From assembly GCA_016790285.1 (NCBI GenBank), contig JAEUPJ010000054.1, positions 1 through 45,093 on the forward strand: a DNA stretch of 45,093 bases. The letters are read 5' to 3'. The DNA comes from Roseateles sp. (GTDB lineage: Bacteria; Pseudomonadota; Gammaproteobacteria; Burkholderiales; Burkholderiaceae_C). Numbering within the stretch: the stretch's first letter is position 1; each line of letters opens with the position of its first letter. The notes under the pieces are model-generated. The model did not search any database and had not been told where the DNA came from. It worked only from the letters and a program-made list of their open reading frames with translations. The position numbers and the translations under genes were made by a program. Positions 19,826 to 27,633 of the stretch are shown here, in pieces.

Positions 19826-22237
19826 ATGACCACATCCGAAGTTCGTCCGAGCTCCCTTGAAAGCGCGTCCGTACTGATCGTCGAGGATGAACTCATCTTT
19901 GCTTTGGATCTGAAGCAGACCTTGTCAGGGTTGGGCTACCGAATCGTCGGGATGGCCAGCTCCGAGAAAGATGCGGTCCGCTTGGCGTTGACTGAGCGAC
20001 CGAAGTTGGTGCTGATGGACATCAACTTGGGATCGGGTGGCGATGGCATCGCCGCAGCAGCCGAGATCAATCGCTGCTTAGATGTCCCCATTGTGTTCTT
20101 AACGGCCTATGCGGACGGGGAGATCTTGCGGCGTGCCGGTCACGTCGCACCGTACGGCTATCTCGTCAAGCCCGTACAGCAACGTGAGCTCAATGCAGTC
20201 GTGCAGATGGCATTGGCACGATCCAATGCGTCGGCAGCGCGGCTGCAATCAGAGCGGCGACTGCGGCTGGCGCTTGATAGCGCCAAGCTGGGCCTGATGA
20301 CGTTGCCGACCGGGTCGGATCTTGTCGAGATCGACGGGTACTTTCCGCCGGTGGCCAATGAGCCGTTGCGCGGCATCGGGATGCCACTGGCCGAGTTCCT
20401 CGACCACTTGTCGCTCGAAGCGCAGAGCAAAGTTCGAGCACTGCTGGATCAAGGTGGCGACTTGCATCTGCTTGCCCGTTGGCATGGCGCAGATGGGGCG
20501 CCAGCATCGTGGCTCGAGGTTCACGCCAGCTTTGTCGCAAGTGAAAGTGCCGTGGTTGGCATTTGCCGCGACGTAACGCGACAGGTTTTGCAGCAGGACG
20601 AGTTACGGCAGGCCGCTGTGGTGTTCGAATCGGCAGCCGACGCGATCCTCATCCTGGATTCGGAGGGGCGCGTCAGCACGGCGAACGCCGCCTTCACACG
20701 ACTGACCGGGTGGCAGCGCGATGAGATCAAAGGTCGTCATCCGAACGACTTTCTGCACGCACGCAGAGGCTCTGACCGTGAGCTGCTGGAGCGCACGCCG
20801 CCTAGCGCTCAAGGGCATGCTGACGTCGTTTGCAACCGACGCGATGGGACCACGTTTCCAGGCTGGGAGCATGTGGCGCCCGTGCTGGATGAGCATGGAA
20901 ACGTGACCCAGCGCGTTCTGACGTTCACCGACATTTCGGCGTTGCGTTTGGCGGAGAGCAAGGTCCGGCACCTCGCGTTCCATGACGCGCTGACGGGGCT
21001 GGGCAACAGGTATCAGCTGCGAGAGTCCTTGTCAGAACTCCATGATGGCGAGGCGGCCTGCTTGATGTTCCTGGATCTCGATGGGTTCAACGTCATCAAC
21101 GACAGCCTCGGGCACGATGCTGGCGATGGTCTGCTCAAGGTCATTGCACATCGCCTTGTTGGCATGCTCCGCCAGGGCGATGTGGGGATCCGTCTGGGCG
21201 GGGATGAATTCGTCCTGCTGCTGCGGCACGTCGAGCCTGACCAAGTCGGAAGCGTCGCGGAGCGAGTCCTGGATGTGGTGCGAACTCCAATTGAACTCTC
21301 GCCTGGCGGCTCGATGCAAATCTCTGCAAGTGTGGGCATTGCCATGTTTCCCAGGGACGGGACAGATTCAGACAGTCTTCTGCGCTGCGCCGACATCGCC
21401 ATGTACGCCGCCAAAGGGACCGGGCGGAATCGATTCGCGCATTACCAGCCTGCAATGGCTGAGACGGCGAATGAGCGGCTGGCCATTGAACAAGGCCTGC
21501 TGCAGGCGATGTCCAACGGTGAGCTTTCGCTGCACTGGCAACCTCAAGTGGACTTGCGCACGGGCGCCATTGTTGGCGCCGAAGCTCTCCTCAGGTGGAA
21601 GTCTGTGCGGGCAGGCGATGTGCCTCCCGACAGATTCATTCCTATTGCCGAAGAGTCTGGGTTGATTCACTCCCTGGGACGCTGGGTGCTGCATCACGCC
21701 TTGGCCCTTTGGGCAAGCTGGTGGCGCGCTGGTTGTGTTGATGGGCGGGTTGCGGTCAACGTGTCTGCGCTTCAATTGCAGGACGACGCTTTCCCTAATC
21801 ATCTGACCCAAGAGCTGCAAGCTTCGGGCCTTGCTCCGCACCTGGTGGAAATCGAAGTCACCGAAACTGCCCTGCAGCGGGTGCCTGACGTGGAGGCCAG
21901 GCTCACTCGGCTTCGATCTCTCGGGGTGTGCATCGCCCTTGACGACTTTGGGACCGGGTATTCATCTCTTTCCATGCTGAAGACGCTTCCCCTGAAGCGC
22001 CTCAAGGTGGACCGCGCGTTCGTTCGCGACGTCGTGAACAGTGCCTCTGATCAGGCGATCGTGCGCGCGGTGGTCGCGATGGCGAACGCGATGAGCATGG
22101 AGCTGATTGCCGAGGGCGTCGAGCGGCCGGAGCAGCGCGACTGGCTTGTCAACGCCGGCGTACTCGAGGCGCAAGGATGGCTTTTCGGCAAAGCGATGGC
22201 GGCGGAGGACTTCTTGCAGTGGCTGGAGCAGCAATGA
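19826..22237 (+). CDS. Response regulator REC-PAS-GGDEF-EAL (cyclic-di-GMP turnover)
   Basis: 803 residues. Receiver domain (about 14-130) with acidic pair VEDE, phospho-acceptor Asp in LVLMDINLG and Lys in LVKPVQQ; PAS (about 255-372); GGDEF (about 378-535) with intact GGDEF at about 457 and an inhibitory RxxD (RQGD) five residues before it; EAL (about 550-800) with EALLRW, NVSALQL, EVTETAL, DDFGTGYSS and AEGVE all intact. Both synthase and phosphodiesterase sites look usable, so the protein may switch with phosphorylation by the adjacent kinase. The output would be attachment, motility or matrix production. Confidence 0.94.
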   Translation: MTTSEVRPSSLESASVLIVEDELIFALDLKQTLSGLGYRIVGMASSEKDAVRLALTERPKLVLMDINLGSGGDGIAAAAEINRCLDVPIVFLTAYADGEILRRAGHVAPYGYLVKPVQQRELNAVVQMALARSNASAARLQSERRLRLALDSAKLGLMTLPTGSDLVEIDGYFPPVANEPLRGIGMPLAEFLDHLSLEAQSKVRALLDQGGDLHLLARWHGADGAPASWLEVHASFVASESAVVGICRDVTRQVLQQDELRQAAVVFESAADAILILDSEGRVSTANAAFTRLTGWQRDEIKGRHPNDFLHARRGSDRELLERTPPSAQGHADVVCNRRDGTTFPGWEHVAPVLDEHGNVTQRVLTFTDISALRLAESKVRHLAFHDALTGLGNRYQLRESLSELHDGEAACLMFLDLDGFNVINDSLGHDAGDGLLKVIAHRLVGMLRQGDVGIRLGGDEFVLLLRHVEPDQVGSVAERVLDVVRTPIELSPGGSMQISASVGIAMFPRDGTDSDSLLRCADIAMYAAKGTGRNRFAHYQPAMAETANERLAIEQGLLQAMSNGELSLHWQPQVDLRTGAIVGAEALLRWKSVRAGDVPPDRFIPIAEESGLIHSLGRWVLHHALALWASWWRAGCVDGRVAVNVSALQLQDDAFPNHLTQELQASGLAPHLVEIEVTETALQRVPDVEARLTRLRSLGVCIALDDFGTGYSSLSMLKTLPLKRLKVDRAFVRDVVNSASDQAIVRAVVAMANAMSMELIAEGVERPEQRDWLVNAGVLEAQGWLFGKAMAAEDFLQWLEQQ

Positions 22238-22600
22238 CGACTGCTTGGTCAGCCGATCGCGGCTGTCTGACCTGGGAAAGGCAAGGGTCGAGATGAGATC
22301 GTCTGCGATGAGGGGGCTGACCTCGCGCGAGATTCTGTGACCGCAATAGGGTGCTTACGAGACCCTCGACAAATCGCGTCGAACATCCGAGATCGCTGCG
22401 AAGCAGCCGATCAAGATGTGGCAACGTGCACCAACGTAGGCGAATCGTTGCCTGCCACTCGTAAGCTCGCGGCACACATTTCTGTCGCGATAAGCCTGAG
22501 CCACGCTTTTGTGACGCGCTCGAACGACACAAAAGTGCGGCTTGCAGCGCAAATGTCCATTCAAAATCAATAACTTAGCATTCAGCTAGGAGGGGTGAAA
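22238..22600. other. Intergenic region with inverted repeat before the orphan gene
   Basis: This 363-bp stretch has no convincing gene. CTTTTGTG (22506-22513) and CACAAAAG (22528-22535) form a perfect 8-bp inverted repeat with a 14-bp interval, 65 bp before the next gene, a possible operator. Base composition becomes AT-richer from about 22540. AGGAGG at 22588-22593 is the ribosome site of the next gene. Confidence 0.45.
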
Positions 22601-23365
22601 TTGTGTCCGCTGACTGAGCAGCTCGTGAAGTCACTCATCAATCCTCTATCAACGATGATTTCGTCGAGCACTCGCACGAAAACCATCAGCGCAGCGAAAA
22701 CCACGCTGAATCCTTCCAACACCGGCAGAAAGGATTTCAGCCAACAGTTGAACAAAAGCTTCAGCTCCGGAAAAACATCCAATTCACCATCGCCCACCAG
22801 TCTGACGCTTTTCAAACCCAGCCCCAAGGCGCTCGTCAAAGCCAAACATTCCTTTGTCGTGCCGACAAATCAAAACAAGACAGGCATGGTGCCAGGCACC
22901 GAGACGGATACCGTGATACCCAAGGGCACGACGGTGTTCCAGGCGCAGGTCCCCGGAGCCAACGTGGGCAACTGGCTGAGCAAGAGCGCCAGTCAAAAGC
23001 CGAACGAAAGTGGCATCAGCCCTTTTGGAACGACCAAGGTGCTGAATATGACGGACGGCAAGAACACGGTCACCTTATTGCCGAACAACCAGGGCGTCAT
23101 GCATAACGAGGGCACTTCGGAAGTCATCAGCAAGAAGAGGCTCAGCACTTATGTCACAAGTCACGATTTGCCTGCAGTACAGAGCGTCGCCAAGGACATC
23201 CCCGACACCTGGTCGGCCAAAGGCCTGCAATACAACGCCACTGGCGGCGGCAGCCAGTTCCTGATCCGAGACAAGAAGTTCCTGACGCCGACCATGTCCG
23301 AAGGCGCCAAGACGATCCAACAGCTGAGGTCGGAGGCCGAGGCGAATAGCCCGAACAAGAACTAG
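22601..23365 (+). CDS. Protein of unknown function, lower GC than neighbours
   Basis: About 254 residues. TTG at 22601 is chosen as start because AGGAGG lies 7 bp upstream; a GTG at 22595 would overlap that site. GC-rich third positions show it is coding. The first 75 residues are rich in Ser, Thr, Asn and Lys and look unstructured (SSSTRTKTISAAKTTL...). The folded part includes TDTVIPKGTTVFQAQV, NVGNWLS, GTTKVLNM, and near the end GLQYNATGGGSQFLIRDKK. No signal peptide or membrane helix is seen. A disordered N-terminus, foreign composition and a GGGSQ-like core are seen in some secreted effectors and toxin domains of the ADP-ribosyl or NADase kind, but the likeness is weak. It converges with the kinase gene. 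Confidence 0.7.
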   Translation: MCPLTEQLVKSLINPLSTMISSSTRTKTISAAKTTLNPSNTGRKDFSQQLNKSFSSGKTSNSPSPTSLTLFKPSPKALVKAKHSFVVPTNQNKTGMVPGTETDTVIPKGTTVFQAQVPGANVGNWLSKSASQKPNESGISPFGTTKVLNMTDGKNTVTLLPNNQGVMHNEGTSEVISKKRLSTYVTSHDLPAVQSVAKDIPDTWSAKGLQYNATGGGSQFLIRDKKFLTPTMSEGAKTIQQLRSEAEANSPNKN

Positions 23366-23438
23366 GCAAAGCGTGCAGCACCCTGCCCTGGTCCGCTGCC
23401 GGATCCGGAGAAGGCGCTTCGTGGGCGACCAGGACAGA

Positions 23439-24818
23439 TCACTGAGGGTCTGCAGGCCCTCCGTCTGCATCTGGCGCCGAATCAGGCTCCCCTCGTCGTG
23501 CTGCTCCGGGCTTCGTCGAGAGCCAGACCTCCACCAAGAAGCCAATCTGGTCTGGCAGCGGCCTCGGCAGCACCAGGCGACCGCTGTGTGCTTGGGCCAC
23601 CATGGCTGCGAGACGCAGACCGAGACCCACTCCTGCGCCGCCGTCCGGAGCCTCCAGCGCACGGGTGACCTGCTCCCAGCGATCCGTCGTGATGCCCACG
23701 CCGTCGTCCTGTACCCGGACACAAACCGATCGGGAATCTCGACTGCCATCCACGCGCACATGAGTTGCGCCGAAGCGAACCGCGTTGTCGAGCAGATTGA
23801 CCAGCGCGATCGTCAGCAGATTCGGGTCGGCGCTGAGCTGCACGTCCTGCTCTACGGTGATCGCAAGCCCCTGGACGGGTATCTCAGCGAGCACCTCGGA
23901 CAGCCGGCAGCTTCTCAGCTCGAGCCCCCAATCCTCGCCGGCCCTGAACAGCGCCAGCAACGACTGCACCACGCGCGTCAGACGCGTGAGCGCAGCCCGG
24001 ACGCGCTCCAACCGCAGCGGCTGGCTGCCCGCGGGTTCGCGCTGAGCCAGTGCGAGTTGCGCGTCCATGCCTGCGAGCGGGGTGCGCAGGGAGTGTGCAG
24101 CGCACGCAGAAAACGCCTGCTCCACCCTCACCTTGTGCGCCAGGCTGCGCCCAAGGGACAGCACGGCCTCCGAGATGGCTGCAGTTTCGGCGCGCTCGCC
24201 ATGATCTGGCGCGGTCTCAGGCCTCAAGGGGTCGTAGGCTTTGATCTGACGAGTCAGCTGAACCAAGGGGCGCAAGCTACGGTCGACCTGCTGACGCAGA
24301 AGCAAGGCCCAGAGCAGGCTGACCGTGAGGGCCGCGAGCAGCACCGTTCCGATGGCCTCGTAGCGCGCTTCGTTTCGCTCGACGGCGACCTGTGCCACGT
24401 ACAGCATCTTTGGCTCGGCGCCAGGCATCGGAACGCCGTAACCCCGCCACTGCTGGCCCTGATCGAACCAGCCTGCCTGTGTCATGTCGCTCAGGCTCAC
24501 CCCTGGCGCCTTGTGCGAACGGCGCACCACCCTGCCCTTGCCATCGACGATCTGCCAGACGAACTTCTCATCGTGGGTTGGCGCCGGCAGAACCTGAGGC
24601 AGCGAAGCGTCGCCGTCTGCGAGCTGAGGCGCTGTGGTGAGCACCCCGTACATGACTTCTGCCGCCTCTCGAAGGGCTTCGTCGAGCAGATCGTCAACTT
24701 CATGGCGGACGGCCCAGGTCACCGTGAGCGCCAAGACGATGAGCCAGCCCAGGGCCACCCACGTCGTCAGCCTCACCAGCTCACGGCGCAGGGACGGCAG
24801 CTTGCCATGGCCCATCAC
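23439..24818 (-). CDS. Membrane sensor histidine kinase of the metal efflux operon
   Basis: 459 residues. Two membrane helices (about 20-42 and 158-178) enclose a periplasmic sensor of about 115 residues; a linker and HisKA region follow, then an ATPase domain with LLDNAVRFGA, VQDDGVGI and GAGVGLGLRL. The phosphoacceptor reads AAHSLRTPL: His is followed by Ser instead of the usual Glu/Asp, as in PhoQ-type HSLKTPL. It overlaps the response regulator stop by 4 bp and is the last gene of the operon, so it forms a QseC/PmrB-like pair with it. The ligand is probably a metal ion, judging from the operon. Confidence 0.92.
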   Translation of the reverse strand: MMGHGKLPSLRRELVRLTTWVALGWLIVLALTVTWAVRHEVDDLLDEALREAAEVMYGVLTTAPQLADGDASLPQVLPAPTHDEKFVWQIVDGKGRVVRRSHKAPGVSLSDMTQAGWFDQGQQWRGYGVPMPGAEPKMLYVAQVAVERNEARYEAIGTVLLAALTVSLLWALLLRQQVDRSLRPLVQLTRQIKAYDPLRPETAPDHGERAETAAISEAVLSLGRSLAHKVRVEQAFSACAAHSLRTPLAGMDAQLALAQREPAGSQPLRLERVRAALTRLTRVVQSLLALFRAGEDWGLELRSCRLSEVLAEIPVQGLAITVEQDVQLSADPNLLTIALVNLLDNAVRFGATHVRVDGSRDSRSVCVRVQDDGVGITTDRWEQVTRALEAPDGGAGVGLGLRLAAMVAQAHSGRLVLPRPLPDQIGFLVEVWLSTKPGAARRGEPDSAPDADGGPADPQ

Positions 24819-25471
24819 TTGGGCACCCGATAGCCCAGACCGCGGATGGTCTCGATGAAATCACGCCCCAGCTTGCGGCGCAGATTGGACACATGAACTT
24901 CAAGCACGTTGCTGGTGGCATCGCCGTCGAAGCCCTGTGACAACGACTCGAGTTCGGTACGCGTGACCACGCGCCCTGCCCGCGAGGCCAAGGCTTCGAG
25001 GAGCCCCCATTCCCGTGCGGTCAGCTCCACCGCCTGCTCGCCACGCCAGACCGCTCGTCCTGGCAGGTCGATGCTGATCCCACCGGGCAATGCCAAGCGC
25101 GGTGCACCGTGGGCAAGCTGACGCCGACGCACCGCCCGCAAACGTGCAACAAGCTCCTCTGGCGGAAACGGCTTGACCATGTAGTCGTCCGCCCCGCTGT
25201 CCAGGCCGTGAATCCTGTCCTGCAGCAGATCGCGCGCCGTCAGTACGAGGATGGGCATCGTGTGGCCCTGGGCGCGGAGTTGGCGCACCCAGTCGACGCC
25301 CGACCCGTCTGGCAGCTGCCAGTCGACCAAGAGAACGTCGAATGGTTCTCCCAGGACTGAGCGCGCGTCGCCCAGGCGCTGGAACCAGTCGACCACATGG
25401 CCCTCCAGCCGCAGGAAGCCTGCCAGGGCTTCGCCCAGCGTGGCGTCGTCTTCAAGAAGCAGCAACCTCAT
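24815..25471 (-). CDS. OmpR-family response regulator (QseB/PmrA-like)
   Basis: 218 residues. Receiver with acidic pair ED-D at 7-9, phosphorylated Asp in VLLVDWQLPDG (about residue 51), Thr in VLTARD, and Lys in VKPFPPEEL; then a winged-helix DNA-binding domain (about 125-215) with NVLEVHVSNLRRKLG and IRGLGYRV. All receiver residues are intact, in contrast to the regulator at 31994-32617. It pairs with the kinase encoded directly after it. Tandem 11-bp repeats run into its start codon. Confidence 0.95.
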   Translation of the reverse strand: MRLLLLEDDATLGEALAGFLRLEGHVVDWFQRLGDARSVLGEPFDVLLVDWQLPDGSGVDWVRQLRAQGHTMPILVLTARDLLQDRIHGLDSGADDYMVKPFPPEELVARLRAVRRRQLAHGAPRLALPGGISIDLPGRAVWRGEQAVELTAREWGLLEALASRAGRVVTRTELESLSQGFDGDATSNVLEVHVSNLRRKLGRDFIETIRGLGYRVPK

Positions 25472-25504
25472 GTCGTCCTCATCGCGTCTTCATGACGTCT
25501 TCAT
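25466..25504 (-). repeat. Four tandem 11-bp units running into a response-regulator start codon
   Basis: On the minus strand ATGAAGACGTC, ATGAAGACGCG, ATGAGGACGAC and then ATGAGG follow each other without gaps from 25504 down; the fourth ATG (25471) is the start codon of the response regulator. OmpR-type regulators bind 11-bp-spaced direct repeats, so this may be an internal operator for the regulator's own gene. It also resembles the site at 32712-32728 (shared TGAAGACG). Confidence 0.55.
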
Positions 25505-26100
25505 GGCGTCGGCGCCCCACCACCACCGGCTTTCCCCGGGCCGACACGCAGATCGACATCCGCCGTCACGCGCGCTGAAGCGGCGCGCCGACGAGCGCCC
25601 GCGGCATCGGCCGCCTCCCAGACAAAGCTGCTGTCCCGGAATTCGAGTCTGCCGACCACCTCCGCGAACTGCACGTCGCCGGCGCCGGCTTGTATTGGCA
25701 GTGCCGCCTGACGCTCACGCCACGCCACCGACAGCTCATGTGCCCCTGGCGTCAGGCGCAACCGGACCAACCCGCCGGGCACCAGCTCCGCGACGGGTCG
25801 TCCGTCGACCCGGAGCGTCAGCGCGCGCGTCGCGCCGGCGCGCTCAATCCATTGCACGAGCACTTGCGCACTGGCGGGGTCTGGTGCGAACGCCTGAACC
25901 TCGCGCGCCACTTCCGCGGCAGGCGACGGCTGCGCAGCACAGATCCGACTGGGCCGGTGGGTCTTGCGGAAGGTCACGCATGGCAAGCCGTCGACATCAC
26001 GAACGACCGGCTGTACCCCGCCACAGGCAGTGAAGCCCATCAAACAGACAAGGGCCGCCGTCAAGTTGCGGCGGCGCAGAAACGCAGCGCCATCAGTCAT
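25501..26100 (-). CDS. Putative lipoprotein of the metal efflux operon
   Basis: 199 residues from ATG 26100; an upstream in-frame start would lie deep in the preceding gene. A basic start (LRRRN) and hydrophobic stretch lead to GFTAC-GG, a plausible lipobox, so it is probably a membrane-anchored lipoprotein. The middle (ALTLRVDGRPVAELVPGGLVRL then LTPGAHELSVAW) is like the DUF2846-type beta domain of small lipoproteins. The tail is rich in Ala and Gly. Its start overlaps the stop of the outer-membrane factor by 8 bp. Confidence 0.72.
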   Translation of the reverse strand: MTDGAAFLRRRNLTAALVCLMGFTACGGVQPVVRDVDGLPCVTFRKTHRPSRICAAQPSPAAEVAREVQAFAPDPASAQVLVQWIERAGATRALTLRVDGRPVAELVPGGLVRLRLTPGAHELSVAWRERQAALPIQAGAGDVQFAEVVGRLEFRDSSFVWEAADAAGARRRAASARVTADVDLRVGPGKAGGGGAPTP

Positions 26101-27334
26101 GTTCCAAGTCCCAGATCTGGTGAGCATCGATGAGCAGCCGGGCCGCCCACCGCGAGGCCTCGACCTGTGCCTCCAGCGCGGCCAAGCTGCTCTGGCCGGA
26201 TTGGCGCCGGGCCATGAGCAAGGCTTGCAGGTCGGCCTCGCCCAGCGCATAGGCACGCTGCATGAGCCTTGCGCTATCCGCCGCCAGTGCAGCGGTCTGT
26301 CGACTCAGTCGCCATCGCTCGCGGCTGCCGGTCGCATCGGCCCAGGTTTCGCGGGCCTGCTGCTCCACTTCACGGCGCATCTGCTCCAGCGCTGATTCCG
26401 CCATGTCAGCCTCGCGAGCGAGCTGCAACGACCGCTGATCCCGATAGGTGCTGCCCAGTGGCACGGTGACGCTGAATCCCACCAGACGCTCGCGACCACG
26501 AGCTTCACTCGCCGCAAAAACGCCCACCACGGGGTCCGGCACGCGGTCGGCACGCGCACGGGCGGATGTCAATCGAACGCGTTGCCACTCGGCATGCCGT
26601 GTCTTGATCGCATCGGCTTCCTCCAGCACCCGGTTCAGCCACCCTGCTTGCGTCCAGTCGGGCTCGTTGACATCGGCGAGCTGGCTTTCGGCATTCGCCT
26701 CAGCGCCGAACCGCGTCTGCAAAGCCGCCTGGGCCTTCGCCAGCGCCGTACGCGCCATGATCAGCTCGCGCTGCGACTCGCCCACGTCCGCCTGCGCCTG
26801 CTGCTCATCCAGCACGGCCGCATCTCCTGCACGCCGACGCTTTTGCACCGCCACCAGATTGGCTTCGGCCAGCGCCACCTGCTGTCGTGCCATGGCTTCA
26901 CGCTGTCGACCGGCCAGCGCCGCCAGCCACATGTCGGCCAGGGCGCGCGCCGATTCGTGCCGTGCCTCACCCAATTGAGCGCGCGCCAGGTCAAGCTCGA
27001 CCTCACCCAATTGCCGGTCCAGCGTCGCCTTGCCATTCACTCGAACCGGCCGTTCCACGTGTGTCTGCCACTCGCGAGAGGGCGTGCCGCCATCTTGCAG
27101 CTGGCGCCGTTGAGCTTGCACCCGCAACGCCCACTCGTGACTGCCCGCGGTCAGCGCCTGCGCCGAGTGCGTCGCCGCGACGGCTCCGTGTCGGGCCGCG
27201 GCTACGCTGGCATCGTGCTCGATCCATGAACTGGCCTGTTCAGTCGCAGGCAGCCAAGCCGGCGCAGAGATGCCTTGCGCCTGAGCTGCCAAGGGCATCG
27301 CCACCACGGCGATGGCCCGCAAAACCCACCTCAT
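26093..27334 (-). CDS. Outer-membrane factor (TolC family) of the second pump
   Basis: 413 residues from ATG 27334, which begins a signal peptide (MRWVLRAIAVVAMPLAAQA); an in-frame ATG at 27370 is less likely as it overlaps the previous gene further. Long Ala/Gln/Arg/Glu-rich helices in two halves (about 50-220 and 250-405) fit TolC/CzcC-type channels. ATGA overlap with the DUF3240 gene, 8-bp overlap with the lipoprotein gene. Partner of the RND pump at 27626-30727. Confidence 0.86.
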   Translation of the reverse strand: MRWVLRAIAVVAMPLAAQAQGISAPAWLPATEQASSWIEHDASVAAARHGAVAATHSAQALTAGSHEWALRVQAQRRQLQDGGTPSREWQTHVERPVRVNGKATLDRQLGEVELDLARAQLGEARHESARALADMWLAALAGRQREAMARQQVALAEANLVAVQKRRRAGDAAVLDEQQAQADVGESQRELIMARTALAKAQAALQTRFGAEANAESQLADVNEPDWTQAGWLNRVLEEADAIKTRHAEWQRVRLTSARARADRVPDPVVGVFAASEARGRERLVGFSVTVPLGSTYRDQRSLQLAREADMAESALEQMRREVEQQARETWADATGSRERWRLSRQTAALAADSARLMQRAYALGEADLQALLMARRQSGQSSLAALEAQVEASRWAARLLIDAHQIWDLEHD

Positions 27335-27633
27335 GTCAGTTCTCCATGCTTCAGGACAGCGGTCACCCAATGGCGCACACCGCTGCCCCGCAGTTCCCGG
27401 CGCAGTTCCTCGATCAGCTCGTCCACCTCGCTCTGCGGGAGCACGAGGTGAATGAGGCTGGCCTCGCTGCGCCCGCTGACCTGCTCGGCAGCGCTGAGCC
27501 GGCCATGCGCAAAGCCGTGCGCGCGGGTCGGGGCACTCGTGAAGACACCCGCCCCGCCACGCGCGAGCAGAAGGTCAATGGCGCGCTCCTCCACGGCCAA
27601 GGGGCAAAGCAGGTGAAGGCAGCAGTCAGTCAT
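27331..27633 (-). CDS. DUF3240 small protein of metal efflux operon
   Basis: 100 residues, cytoplasmic, no signal. It starts with Cys/His-bearing MTDCCLHLLCPLA, followed by AIDLLLARGG, FTSAPTRAHG, LSAAEQVSGR and a C-terminal RHWVTAVLKHG, the layout of DUF3240 (a small ferredoxin-like, PII-like domain). DUF3240 genes are found within heavy-metal RND operons, where a sensing or pump-regulating role is suspected. It overlaps the pump gene by 8 bp and the outer-membrane factor by 4 bp. Confidence 0.87.
   Translation of the reverse strand: MTDCCLHLLCPLAVEERAIDLLLARGGAGVFTSAPTRAHGFAHGRLSAAEQVSGRSEASLIHLVLPQSEVDELIEELRRELRGSGVRHWVTAVLKHGELT

Noticed and set aside
22383-22407. TTCG-N15-TTCG on the minus strand as a possible hrp-type PIP box for the orphan gene
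   Set aside because: Spacing is one short of the usual pattern and the orientation is away from the gene.
23366-23438. Terminator between the convergent orphan gene and kinase gene
   Set aside because: No stem of useful length with a T-run is visible in the 73-bp gap.
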